From contig JAQBVK010000012.1 in assembly GCA_027623585.1 (NCBI GenBank), forward strand, positions 1-16,913: 16,913 bases of DNA, given 5' to 3'. Shown one piece after another: positions 7,931 through 14,535 of the stretch. The first letter of the stretch is position 1. Every line of letters begins with the position of its first letter. The position numbers and the translations under genes were made by a program. The notes under the pieces were generated by a model. It worked only from the letters and a program-made list of their open reading frames with translations. It was not told where the DNA came from and did no database searches. The DNA is from Planctomycetota bacterium (GTDB lineage Bacteria; Planctomycetota; UBA1135).

Positions 7931-7936
7931 TAGAAT
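7931..7936 (+). promoter_or_regulatory. Possible -10 element (TAGAAT) upstream of the TatD-like gene
   Basis: TAGAAT matches the -10 consensus at 5 of 6 positions and lies 33 bp before the ATG at 7970, inside the 77-bp spacer after the Lon-like gene. No clear -35 at 17 bp. Between it and the gene, AGCCGCG occurs twice (7945-7951, 7953-7959), the second within the perfect palindrome AGCCGCGGCT (7953-7962), which could form a hairpin in the leader. Confidence 0.25.
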
Positions 7937-7969
7937 GGACGATCAGCCGCGCAGCCGCGGCTTGAACTG

Positions 7970-8851
7970 ATGCGAATTCTTGACCCGCACATTCACTGCT
8001 ACTCGCGCGTGACCGATGACTACGAGGCGATGTTCCTCGCCGGCATCCGCGCGGTCGTGGAGCCTTCCTTCTGGCTCGGTCAGCCGCGCACCACGGTGGG
8101 CACCTTCCGGGACTACTTTTCTTCGATCCTGGAGTTCGAACGCAGCCGTGCCGCCGACTTCGGCATCACGCATCGTTGCACGATCGGCTTGAATCCGAAG
8201 GAAGCCAACGACGAGCGGCTCGCGGACGAGGTGCTCGAAATGCTTCCCGAATTCGCCTCGCGCCATGGCGTGGTCGCGATCGGCGAACTCGGCTACGACT
8301 CGATCACGCCTGCGGAAGAGCGCGCATACGTGCGTCAGATCGAACTGGCGATGAAGCTGCAGCTCCCGATCATGGTGCATACGCCGCACCGCGACAAGCA
8401 TCGCGGCACCATCCGCTCCATGGACGTGCTGCGCGAGCTCGGCGTGCCGCCGACGCAAGTCGTAATCGATCACAGCACCGAGGAGACCACCGCAGAAGTG
8501 CTGGAGCGCGGCTACTGGGCCGGCCACACGGTTTATCCGCAGACCAAGCTGACCGCCGAGCGCTTCGTGAACCTGTGGCTTGACCACGGCGTCGAGCGCA
8601 TGCTGATCAATTCCAGCGCGGACTGGGGCAAGGCCGATCCCTTGAGCGTGCCGAAGACCACCGCGCTGCTGGAACGACGCGGCGCCCACCCCGATGAGAT
8701 CCAGCGCCTGGTCTGGGACAACCCGGTGGCCTTCTTCGGCGCCGCGCGGCTCTACCTGCCCGCCGCCGGGGAAACGCCGGATCCGACTCCGGCGAGCGTC
8801 ACCCATAGCCGCATTCGGGACGAACATCGGGCCGACAGCCCGCGCCTCTAA
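7970..8851 (+). CDS. TatD-like metal-dependent hydrolase (ebo-cluster type)
   Basis: A 293-residue TIM-barrel amidohydrolase. All expected metal ligands of the TatD superfamily are visible: His7 and His9 in DPHIHCYS, Glu106 in IGELGYDS, His137 in MVHTPHRDK, His168 in VIDHSTEE and Asp218 in NSSADWG. The stretches VEPSFWLGQPRTTVG, CTIGLNPKEAND and SADWGKADPLSVPKT resemble the TatD-like member of the ebo gene cluster, involved in transport or processing of precursors of cyanobacterial scytonemin and algal or bacterial pigments, more than the housekeeping DNase TatD. No other ebo gene is in the window, so the substrate is unknown. The ATG has no SD. The C-terminal 30 or so residues after LYLPAAG are low-complexity and probably disordered. 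A strong terminator follows at 8962. Confidence 0.85.
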   Translation: MRILDPHIHCYSRVTDDYEAMFLAGIRAVVEPSFWLGQPRTTVGTFRDYFSSILEFERSRAADFGITHRCTIGLNPKEANDERLADEVLEMLPEFASRHGVVAIGELGYDSITPAEERAYVRQIELAMKLQLPIMVHTPHRDKHRGTIRSMDVLRELGVPPTQVVIDHSTEETTAEVLERGYWAGHTVYPQTKLTAERFVNLWLDHGVERMLINSSADWGKADPLSVPKTTALLERRGAHPDEIQRLVWDNPVAFFGAARLYLPAAGETPDPTPASVTHSRIRDEHRADSPRL

Positions 8852-8876
8852 AGCGAAGCCGCGCCCCGAGAGAATT

Positions 8877-8933
8877 CCGTTCGGCCGCCGTTACCTCCCT
8901 TCCGGGACTGGGTACAGCATGGTGAGAGAACGA
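8877..8933. other. Structured intergenic element with nested stems (possible ncRNA)
   Basis: In the 170-bp gap between two convergent genes lie nested inverted repeats: CCGTTC (8877-8882) with GAACGA (8928-8933), GCCGTTACC (8887-8895) with GGTACAGC (8911-8918), and CCC-TTCC-GGG (8897-8906). Read as minus-strand RNA the loop is a GGAA tetraloop and two mismatches become G-U pairs, which mildly favours that strand; the only good terminator (8962-8999) serves the plus strand. It recalls the tip of the signal recognition particle RNA but lacks its conserved internal loop. It could be a small RNA, the structured 3' UTR of the TatD-like gene, or chance pairing. Confidence 0.3.
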
Positions 8934-8961
8934 TAGGCCTTCCTTGGGCCAGGGAAAGTGG

Positions 8962-8999
8962 GGTGCCGCAGATCGGGGGTTCTGCGGCACCATTTTTTT
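8962..8999 (+). terminator. Intrinsic terminator after the TatD-like gene
   Basis: An 11-bp perfect stem, GGTGCCGCAGA (8962-8972) with TCTGCGGCACC (8981-8991), 8-nt loop, then A and seven T (8993-8999). It lies 111 bp past the TatD-like stop. On the minus strand no T-run follows the stem, so it should act mainly on plus-strand transcripts, and it shields the convergent protease gene. Confidence 0.93.
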
Positions 9000-9021
9000 C
9001 ATCAGAGGAACGCGCTGAGGA

Positions 9022-10083
9022 TCAGATGTCCTCTTGCTGCTTGAGCTCGCCGATCACGACTTCGATCAGCGCGATCTTGCCGCCCGTCAACACGCGGAAG
9101 TTGGCTTTCTCCCCCGGCGGCAGGGCCGCAACGCGCGCACGCACGTGGGTCGAATCGGTGATCTCCACGCCGTTCAAGTTCAACAGCACGTCGTTCGCCT
9201 TGAGACCGGCCGTCATCGCCGGTCCATCCGGATCGACCCAGCGCAGGACTGCGCCGTGCGGCCGATCCAAGCCCAGATTCTTCGCGAGATCCGCGGTCAC
9301 GCGATCCACGCGGATGCCCACCCAACCGCGGCGCACGCGGCCGTGCTCGGCGAGGTCCTCGCAGAAACGGCGCGCAATCGCGCTCGGCACCGCGTAGCTG
9401 ATCCCACTCCACGTGGTCGAGCCGCCGCCCGCGCCGATCGCGGTGTTGATGCCGACCACCTCGCCACCCATGTCCACCAACGGGCCTCCTGAGGAGCCGC
9501 GATCGATGAAGGCGTCGAACTGGACGAAATCTTCATAGGAGTCCGCGCTCGTGTTCAACTTGCGGTGCAGCGCGCTGACCACGCCGAGGCTGGTCGTTCC
9601 GTTCAGCTGGAGCGGGCTTCCCACCGCCATGACCAAGCTGCCCGGCCGTAGCCGGTCGCTGTCGCCCCATGCCAATTGCTTGCGCGCGGCTCCGGGTGGA
9701 ATCTTCACGACCGCGAGGTCGGTTTGACGATCCACCCCGAGCACTTTGCCGAGTTCCTCCCGGCGGTCGTAGAAAATCACCCGGACGGTCTTCGCATCCT
9801 TCACGACGTGCGCGTTGGTGATCACCACGCCCAGAAAGGCGTCCACCACGAAGCCGCTGCCTTCGCCGCTCATTACGTTGCCCTGCTCGTCGCTCGCGGT
9901 CACGTGCAGGGTCACGGTGGCGTCCGCGACACGCGCCGCCAGTGTCTCGATGGCGGTCGAAAGTTCCGCCAAGTCGGTCACAGCCGGAATCCGCTCCGAG
10001 AATCCTGAGCGGACGAGGCCAATTCCCAAACCCACGGCTAGGATGATCAGTAAGAAGCTTCGCGGGAGGACTCGATCGCGCAT
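9022..10083 (-). CDS. HtrA/DegS-like trypsin-fold serine protease with one PDZ domain
   Basis: A 353-residue membrane-anchored or secreted protease. An N-terminal hydrophobic segment (residues 9-25) is an uncleaved anchor or signal peptide, putting the rest outside the cytoplasmic membrane. The trypsin-like domain has the full triad: His92 in TNAHVV, Asp122 in QTDLAVVKI and Ser198 in DRGSSGGPL, with GEGSGFVV and GSPLQLNGTTSLGVVSALHR as further HtrA signatures. A single PDZ domain follows (about 252-345: GWVGIRV, GAVLRWVDPDGPAMTAGLKANDVLLNLNG as separate strands). One PDZ plus an anchor resembles DegS more than DegP. It probably degrades or senses damaged envelope proteins. The ATG at 10083 is preceded by AAAGGGGA; open frame further upstream is antisense to the neighbour and unlikely to be translated. 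It diverges from the modular protein gene with 37 bp between starts. Confidence 0.92.
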   Translation of the reverse strand: MRDRVLPRSFLLIILAVGLGIGLVRSGFSERIPAVTDLAELSTAIETLAARVADATVTLHVTASDEQGNVMSGEGSGFVVDAFLGVVITNAHVVKDAKTVRVIFYDRREELGKVLGVDRQTDLAVVKIPPGAARKQLAWGDSDRLRPGSLVMAVGSPLQLNGTTSLGVVSALHRKLNTSADSYEDFVQFDAFIDRGSSGGPLVDMGGEVVGINTAIGAGGGSTTWSGISYAVPSAIARRFCEDLAEHGRVRRGWVGIRVDRVTADLAKNLGLDRPHGAVLRWVDPDGPAMTAGLKANDVLLNLNGVEITDSTHVRARVAALPPGEKANFRVLTGGKIALIEVVIGELKQQEDI

Positions 10084-10120
10084 CGTTCCCCTTTCTACGA
10101 CCGCGAAGCTCTCGACTCCG

Positions 10121-13069
10121 ATGAAATCCACGATCCTCGCCGTCGTCGTCCTGGGGCTGCTTGGCGCTTTTGCTTTCCTGTTCTTGTTCGATCCGTCCGG
10201 TCCGATCCAGGATGAAGGCGGCGCGAGCGGAGTGGCGGTCCAGGTCGAGCCGGGTGCGGCTGTGCCAGCCGGCGGCGCGTCTGGAGCGCCGGAGACCGGC
10301 ACCGTGCGCAGCGAGATCGACGGCGCGGGGGAAGCGGGCGCGGCCGCGAACGGTGCCGCGCGGCTGAATTTTGACGGTCCTTCCGCGATCGTGACCGCTC
10401 GGCTGGTCAACGGCGACGGCAATCCCGCCGCGGGCGCCGAGGCCGAGGTGATCCGCGCCGACGAAGATTCCTCCAATTGGATGCCGCTGCCGCCGGAGTC
10501 CGAGGACGAACTCGAGTGGCCCGCAATCCCAGCCGGGACGGACGGGTGGGTGCGCGTCGAAGTCCCGGCCGGCATCGGCTTGCGCGTGGAGTTCGGCGGG
10601 GCGTACTGGCGGACGCAGTCGCGTGGGTTGCAGCCCTTGCGCGAAGGCGAGGTGGCGGACTTTGGCGAGATCGCGCTGACCTCAGCGACACGGCTCGCCG
10701 GCCGCATCACCGGCGAAGGTGGCGCACCCCTCGCAGGTGCGAAGGTCCTGCTGCGCGCGGCGGACGCCGGCGAGTTCTGGGAAGGACACACCCTGCTGCA
10801 GGACGCCGAATCCGACGCCGACGGCTACGTCTACTTTTCCGGAGTGCCGCGCAGCCGCGTGCGCGTCGAAGCCAACGCTCCGCGTTACGCAGCCGGAACG
10901 ATTGAAGCCTTGGAAGTTACCGGCGCCGGCGAAGATCACGAGTTCGAGCTGCCATTGGAGCGCGGCGGGGCCTTGACCGGCCGCGTCGTGGATACCGATC
11001 GCCGCCCGATCGTGGGCGCGAAGGTCTTCCTGATCGAGCAGGACGAAAATCAATTCTTCTGGGGTGACTATCTTCCACCGGTGCCGGACCGCGAGCCGGA
11101 TGCGGTGTCCGCAGCGGGCGGCTCCTTCCGCGTCGAAGGACTGCCTTTGCTCGCGGCCGACGCGAAGAGTCGTTCGCTGCTGATCGCGCACGCCGAGGAG
11201 GTCGGCATGGGTTCCGCCAAGCAGGTGCGCGCTGGCGAGCAGGCCACGATCACGATTCCGCGCGGCGTGCGCGCATCCGGCACCGTGCTGACCGACGACG
11301 GTCAGCCGCTCGCCGGCGCCGACGTGCACTTGCACCAGGAAACGCCGTGGGGCTGGGATGACGAGAAGGCCACCGCGACCAGCGCGGAGGATGGGAGCTT
11401 CGCGCTGCCACTGGTTCCACCGGGCAACTACGACCTGTCCGTGACGTCGAGCATTGGCGGCTCCGAAACGATGCCGCTCGATCTCTTGCGCGACGTGGAA
11501 GACCTGCGCCTTCGCGTGCAGCGAGATCCGCTGCTGACCATCCTCGTGCTCGATCCGGACGGCCAGCCGGTACCGGGAGCGCACGTCGATGCGCACACGC
11601 CCAACACCAAGGCCGGCGGCCAGACCTTCGCGGTGGACATCAGCGGCGACTTCACGGAGAGCTCGATGGGCATGGGCTGGAGTGACAGCGTCACCGCCGA
11701 CGAAAACGGACGCGCGATCTTCCGCGACCCGGCCACGGGCGAGATCAAGATCGCCGTGCGCGCCGAAGGATGGGCGCGACTCCACTCGAGCATCGTCAGT
11801 AGCGGCGGCAATCAAGAAGAGGAAGTGCGCCTCGAGCGGCCGGGCGCGCTGGTGGTGCTGGTCCGGGATGGCGCGGGCCAGAGCGTGCGCGGCGTTTCGA
11901 TCCGCGTTCGAGATCCGGAACGCGAAGTCGATGCTCAGGCCCAGACTTCCGATCACCTCGGTCGCGCGGTGTGGAATGACCTCGCACCCGGCCGCTGGGA
12001 GGTTTCGCACGATGCGGGCGGCGCGGTCCATCAGGAGTACTTCGGAGATCTCCTGATGATCGAAAACGTGGTCGGGAACGAGAAGCCCGATGCGCCGCCC
12101 GGTGAAGCCGTGCGCATCGAAGCCGCGGAGCAAACCGTTCACGAGATTCTGCTCGAAGACCTCGCGGTCGTGACCGTGCGCGTGCTGCGTGGCGGCGCGC
12201 CCGCGCCGGACGTGGCGGTTCGCCTCGAGCCCAAAACCGAAACGAACAGTAACTACTACTCCGGGTGGAACTCCGGCAATGCCTCCGGCACACGCACCGA
12301 CGCTCGCGGCGTCGCAGTGCTGACCCCGGTCACGGCGGGCGAATACCAATTGATCGCGAAATCGGGGCGCAACACCCCCGAGACCATCGAAGAAATCACG
12401 CTGCAGGTCGGTCCGCAGGAGCGAACGGTGAAGTTGAACGGCGCCGAGGTGCGCGGAGTCCTGCGGGACTTGAGCGGGCCGCTGGCCGGTGCGCGCGTGA
12501 CCCTCTCGAAGTTCTCACCCGACGAGAAGGACAACAGCCAGGGCCACATGGGGTTCGTCATGTTTGGCGGCAGTGATGGCGCCATCGCGCTCGAGTTCGG
12601 CGAAGGCGGCGGATCCTCCAGCGCTTCGAGCGGCCAAGAGGGCGAATACCTGTTCCAGGACGTTCCGGAAGGCCAATGGGTCGTGAAGGCAAAGCGCAAG
12701 GGCGTGGGGCCGTGGACTTCCCTGCCTTTCACGGTCTCCGGCGATCGTCCGGTCCGAGTTCCGGAGCACACCATGCTGCCTGGAGCCGTTCTCCACGGTC
12801 ATGACCACAACTGGACCGGCCCCAAAGAAGAGTCCGAGCGATTCAACTTCAACTGGAGCGACTCGATTCACGTCGAGACCACCGACGGCCGCAGGGTGGG
12901 TATGACCCAGCCGGACGAGCGCGGCGAATGGCGGATCGAAGACCTCGAGGAGGGCGAGTACTTCGTGAAGCGCGGTTCCTGGCGCAGCGACGCGATCCGC
13001 CTCTCACCGGGTGAGCGTCAGCGGCAGGACGTTCCCAAGGAAGAGCCGAAAGCACCGCGCGGAGGCTGA
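10121..13069 (+). CDS. Exported protein of tandem carboxypeptidase-regulatory-like modules
   Basis: A 982-residue protein with an N-terminal signal anchor (residues 4-23, hydrophobic) and an Ala/Gly-rich linker to about residue 80. The rest is a regular array of beta-sandwich modules of the carboxypeptidase-regulatory-like/Cna-B-like type. Each starts with a pattern like GRITGEGGAPLAGAKVLL: near residues 88, 190, 282, 382, 470, 575, 682 and 773, with a diverged ninth near 885 (PGAVLHGHDH). Typical closing strands such as DGSFALPLVPPGNYDLSV are seen. These folds usually act as spacers or in adhesion or ligand binding; no catalytic domain is recognisable. Composition is acidic. I choose the ATG at 10121 because the hydrophobic segment starts there; upstream open frame is antisense to the protease. 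No SD. It may be anchored in the membrane and exposed to the periplasm, where the divergent protease also acts. Confidence 0.8.
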   Translation: MKSTILAVVVLGLLGAFAFLFLFDPSGPIQDEGGASGVAVQVEPGAAVPAGGASGAPETGTVRSEIDGAGEAGAAANGAARLNFDGPSAIVTARLVNGDGNPAAGAEAEVIRADEDSSNWMPLPPESEDELEWPAIPAGTDGWVRVEVPAGIGLRVEFGGAYWRTQSRGLQPLREGEVADFGEIALTSATRLAGRITGEGGAPLAGAKVLLRAADAGEFWEGHTLLQDAESDADGYVYFSGVPRSRVRVEANAPRYAAGTIEALEVTGAGEDHEFELPLERGGALTGRVVDTDRRPIVGAKVFLIEQDENQFFWGDYLPPVPDREPDAVSAAGGSFRVEGLPLLAADAKSRSLLIAHAEEVGMGSAKQVRAGEQATITIPRGVRASGTVLTDDGQPLAGADVHLHQETPWGWDDEKATATSAEDGSFALPLVPPGNYDLSVTSSIGGSETMPLDLLRDVEDLRLRVQRDPLLTILVLDPDGQPVPGAHVDAHTPNTKAGGQTFAVDISGDFTESSMGMGWSDSVTADENGRAIFRDPATGEIKIAVRAEGWARLHSSIVSSGGNQEEEVRLERPGALVVLVRDGAGQSVRGVSIRVRDPEREVDAQAQTSDHLGRAVWNDLAPGRWEVSHDAGGAVHQEYFGDLLMIENVVGNEKPDAPPGEAVRIEAAEQTVHEILLEDLAVVTVRVLRGGAPAPDVAVRLEPKTETNSNYYSGWNSGNASGTRTDARGVAVLTPVTAGEYQLIAKSGRNTPETIEEITLQVGPQERTVKLNGAEVRGVLRDLSGPLAGARVTLSKFSPDEKDNSQGHMGFVMFGGSDGAIALEFGEGGGSSSASSGQEGEYLFQDVPEGQWVVKAKRKGVGPWTSLPFTVSGDRPVRVPEHTMLPGAVLHGHDHNWTGPKEESERFNFNWSDSIHVETTDGRRVGMTQPDERGEWRIEDLEEGEYFVKRGSWRSDAIRLSPGERQRQDVPKEEPKAPRGG

Positions 13070-13072
13070 CCC

Positions 13073-13078
13073 TACAAT
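13073..13078 (+). promoter_or_regulatory. Candidate -10 element (TACAAT) of the nqr operon
   Basis: TACAAT in CCTACAATC, the third copy of the 9-mer, 3 bp after the stop of the modular protein. Unlike the other two it lies 84 bp before the gene (nqrA at 13163), so transcription would start near 13085 and leave a leader of about 78 nt. No good -35 is visible. Confidence 0.45.
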
Positions 13079-13094
13079 CTCCGCCCTTGGGCTT

Positions 13095-13138
13095 CGTCCG
13101 CCGATGACCCGATTCGTGGGTCAGCGTTCAGGCGGGCG
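13095..13138 (+). promoter_or_regulatory. Nested stem in the nqrA leader
   Basis: An outer arm CGTCCGCC (13095-13102) can pair with GGCGGGCG (13131-13138) over 8 bp with one G-U. Inside it TGACCC (13105-13110) pairs perfectly with GGGTCA (13118-13123) around a 7-nt loop. A smaller palindrome GCCCTTGGGC (13083-13092) precedes it. It lies wholly between the presumed transcription start and nqrA, so it could be a regulatory leader or, for the inner TGACCC repeat, an operator. I do not recognise a known riboswitch. Confidence 0.35.
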
Positions 13139-13166
13139 AGCCGATCCCCTTCGCGACTCAAGATGA
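13104..13166 (+). CDS. Possible 20-codon upstream ORF coupled to nqrA
   Basis: ATG at 13104 opens a 20-codon frame (MTRFVGQRSG..., arginine-rich) whose TGA overlaps the nqrA start in the sequence ATGA (13163-13166). That geometry is classic for translational coupling and would explain why nqrA has no SD. The upstream ORF has no SD of its own and starts inside the leader stem. An ORF this short is common by chance, so its translation is speculative. Confidence 0.25.
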   Translation: MTRFVGQRSGGRADPLRDSR

Positions 13167-14533
13167 GCCTGATCCGGATCCAGCGGGGGCTGGACCTTCC
13201 CGTCCCCGGTGCCCTCGAGAGCGCCGAGCTCCAGGCATTGCCTGATCCCGGGCGTGTGGCGCTCTTGCCGCCCGAGTCCTGGGGCATGAAGGTGCAAATG
13301 CTCGCGCAAGAGGGCGACCGCGTGCAGGTGGGCACGCCGCTCTACTGCGATCGCCGCGATCCGGCGGTGATCTATACATCGCCTGCGGCTGGCGTGGTCG
13401 AGAGCGTGGAGCGCGGCGCCAAGCGCGCCGTACTCGCGGTGATCGTGCGCGTCGAGAACTTCGAGGAGCAGGCAGAGCTCCTATCGGTTGCCGATTTGGC
13501 GAGCGCTTCGCGCGAAGACGTGCTCGGGGCGCTGGCCGGCAGCGGCTTGTGGCCCGCGCTGCGCCGCCGCCCTTATGACTGCGTGGCGCGCTCCGATGAA
13601 AGGCCGCGCTCGATCTTCGTCACTGCGATCGACACGGAGCCCTTGGCGATCTCACCGCGAGAGGCGGTGCGCGGGCGCGAAGAATTCTTCCGCGCCGGCT
13701 TGCAAGCTCTGGTGAAGCTTTCCGAGCGCGGGGTGTGGCTCTGCACCAGCGCCGAGGAAGATTGGTCTGAGCTGCGCAGCGCCGGCGGCAAGCCGATCGA
13801 AGGCGTGCAGGCGCGGATGTTCCGCGGCCCCCACCCGGCCGGACTCGCGGGCACGCACATCCACTTGCTCGATCCGGTCGGCGCGAAGCGCTGCGTGTGG
13901 CACGTCGCCGCGCAAGACGTCGCCGACATCGGCGAATTCTTGAGCGCGGGGCGCGTGCCCACCAAGCGGCGCGTCGCGGTGGTCGGACCGGCCGCGGCGA
14001 AACGCGCCTTCGTCGAGACACGCCGCGGCGCGGAAACCACATCCTTCGCGCCGTTCTCGGCCGCCAGCAATGTGCGCCTGATCAGCGGCTCGCTTTTGTC
14101 CGGACGCACCGCGACGCCGGGCACTCCCGCTGGCTTCCTCGGCCGCTGGGACCGCATGGTGACGATGCTGGCGGACGATCCGCAGCGCGAGTTGCTCGGC
14201 TGGTCGGTGCCGATCGGCAAGCGCTGGTCGATCACCAACGTCTATCCGGCCAAGTTCCTGCGCGCCAAGTCGCTGCACTACGACACCGATCTCAACGGCA
14301 GCCCACGCGCGATCGTGCCGATCGGCGTCTGGGAGCGCGTGATGCCGCTCGACGTGCTGCCGACGCAACTCATCAAGGCGCTCGCCTCGGACGAACTCGA
14401 AGACGCCGAAAAACTCGGCGCGCTGGAGTTGGCCGAAGAAGACCTCGCGCTCTGCGAGTACGTGGACCAGTCCAAGACGCCGATCACCGCGATGCTCCGC
14501 GCCATGCTCACCCGCATGGAGAAGGAAGGCTAG
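13163..14533 (+). CDS. nqrA: Na+-translocating NADH:quinone reductase subunit A
   Basis: A 456-residue protein, close to the usual NqrA length. It starts with the family pattern IRIQRGLDLPVPG, then WGMKVQMLAQEGDRVQVGTPLYCDRRDPAVIYTSPAAGVVE (consecutive segments), a biotinyl-lipoyl-like region shared with RnfC, and later LISGSLLSGR and FLRAKSLHYDTDLNG. NqrA is the cytoplasmic peripheral subunit implicated in ubiquinone binding; it lacks the iron-sulfur motifs of RnfC, and I see no CxxCxxC cluster here, which separates it from RnfC. It is the first gene of the operon, with a 93-bp gap upstream holding promoter and leader elements, and is separated from nqrB by 2 bp. Confidence 0.93.
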   Translation: MSLIRIQRGLDLPVPGALESAELQALPDPGRVALLPPESWGMKVQMLAQEGDRVQVGTPLYCDRRDPAVIYTSPAAGVVESVERGAKRAVLAVIVRVENFEEQAELLSVADLASASREDVLGALAGSGLWPALRRRPYDCVARSDERPRSIFVTAIDTEPLAISPREAVRGREEFFRAGLQALVKLSERGVWLCTSAEEDWSELRSAGGKPIEGVQARMFRGPHPAGLAGTHIHLLDPVGAKRCVWHVAAQDVADIGEFLSAGRVPTKRRVAVVGPAAAKRAFVETRRGAETTSFAPFSAASNVRLISGSLLSGRTATPGTPAGFLGRWDRMVTMLADDPQRELLGWSVPIGKRWSITNVYPAKFLRAKSLHYDTDLNGSPRAIVPIGVWERVMPLDVLPTQLIKALASDELEDAEKLGALELAEEDLALCEYVDQSKTPITAMLRAMLTRMEKEG

Positions 14534-14535
14534 GA

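Noticed and set aside
8885..8920. Signal recognition particle RNA (ffs) on the minus strand, from CCCGGAAGGG
   Set aside because: The GGAA-capped stem is right but the invariant internal loop CAGG/AGCA reads CAGU/AGGU, and no terminator follows on that strand.
9815..10120. N-terminal extension of the modular protein from 9815
   Set aside because: Antisense to the HtrA-like gene; the signal anchor starts at 10121.
10084..10791. Minus-strand extension of the HtrA-like protein
   Set aside because: Ser/Pro/Ala-rich antisense of the modular protein; the anchor segment follows the ATG at 10083.
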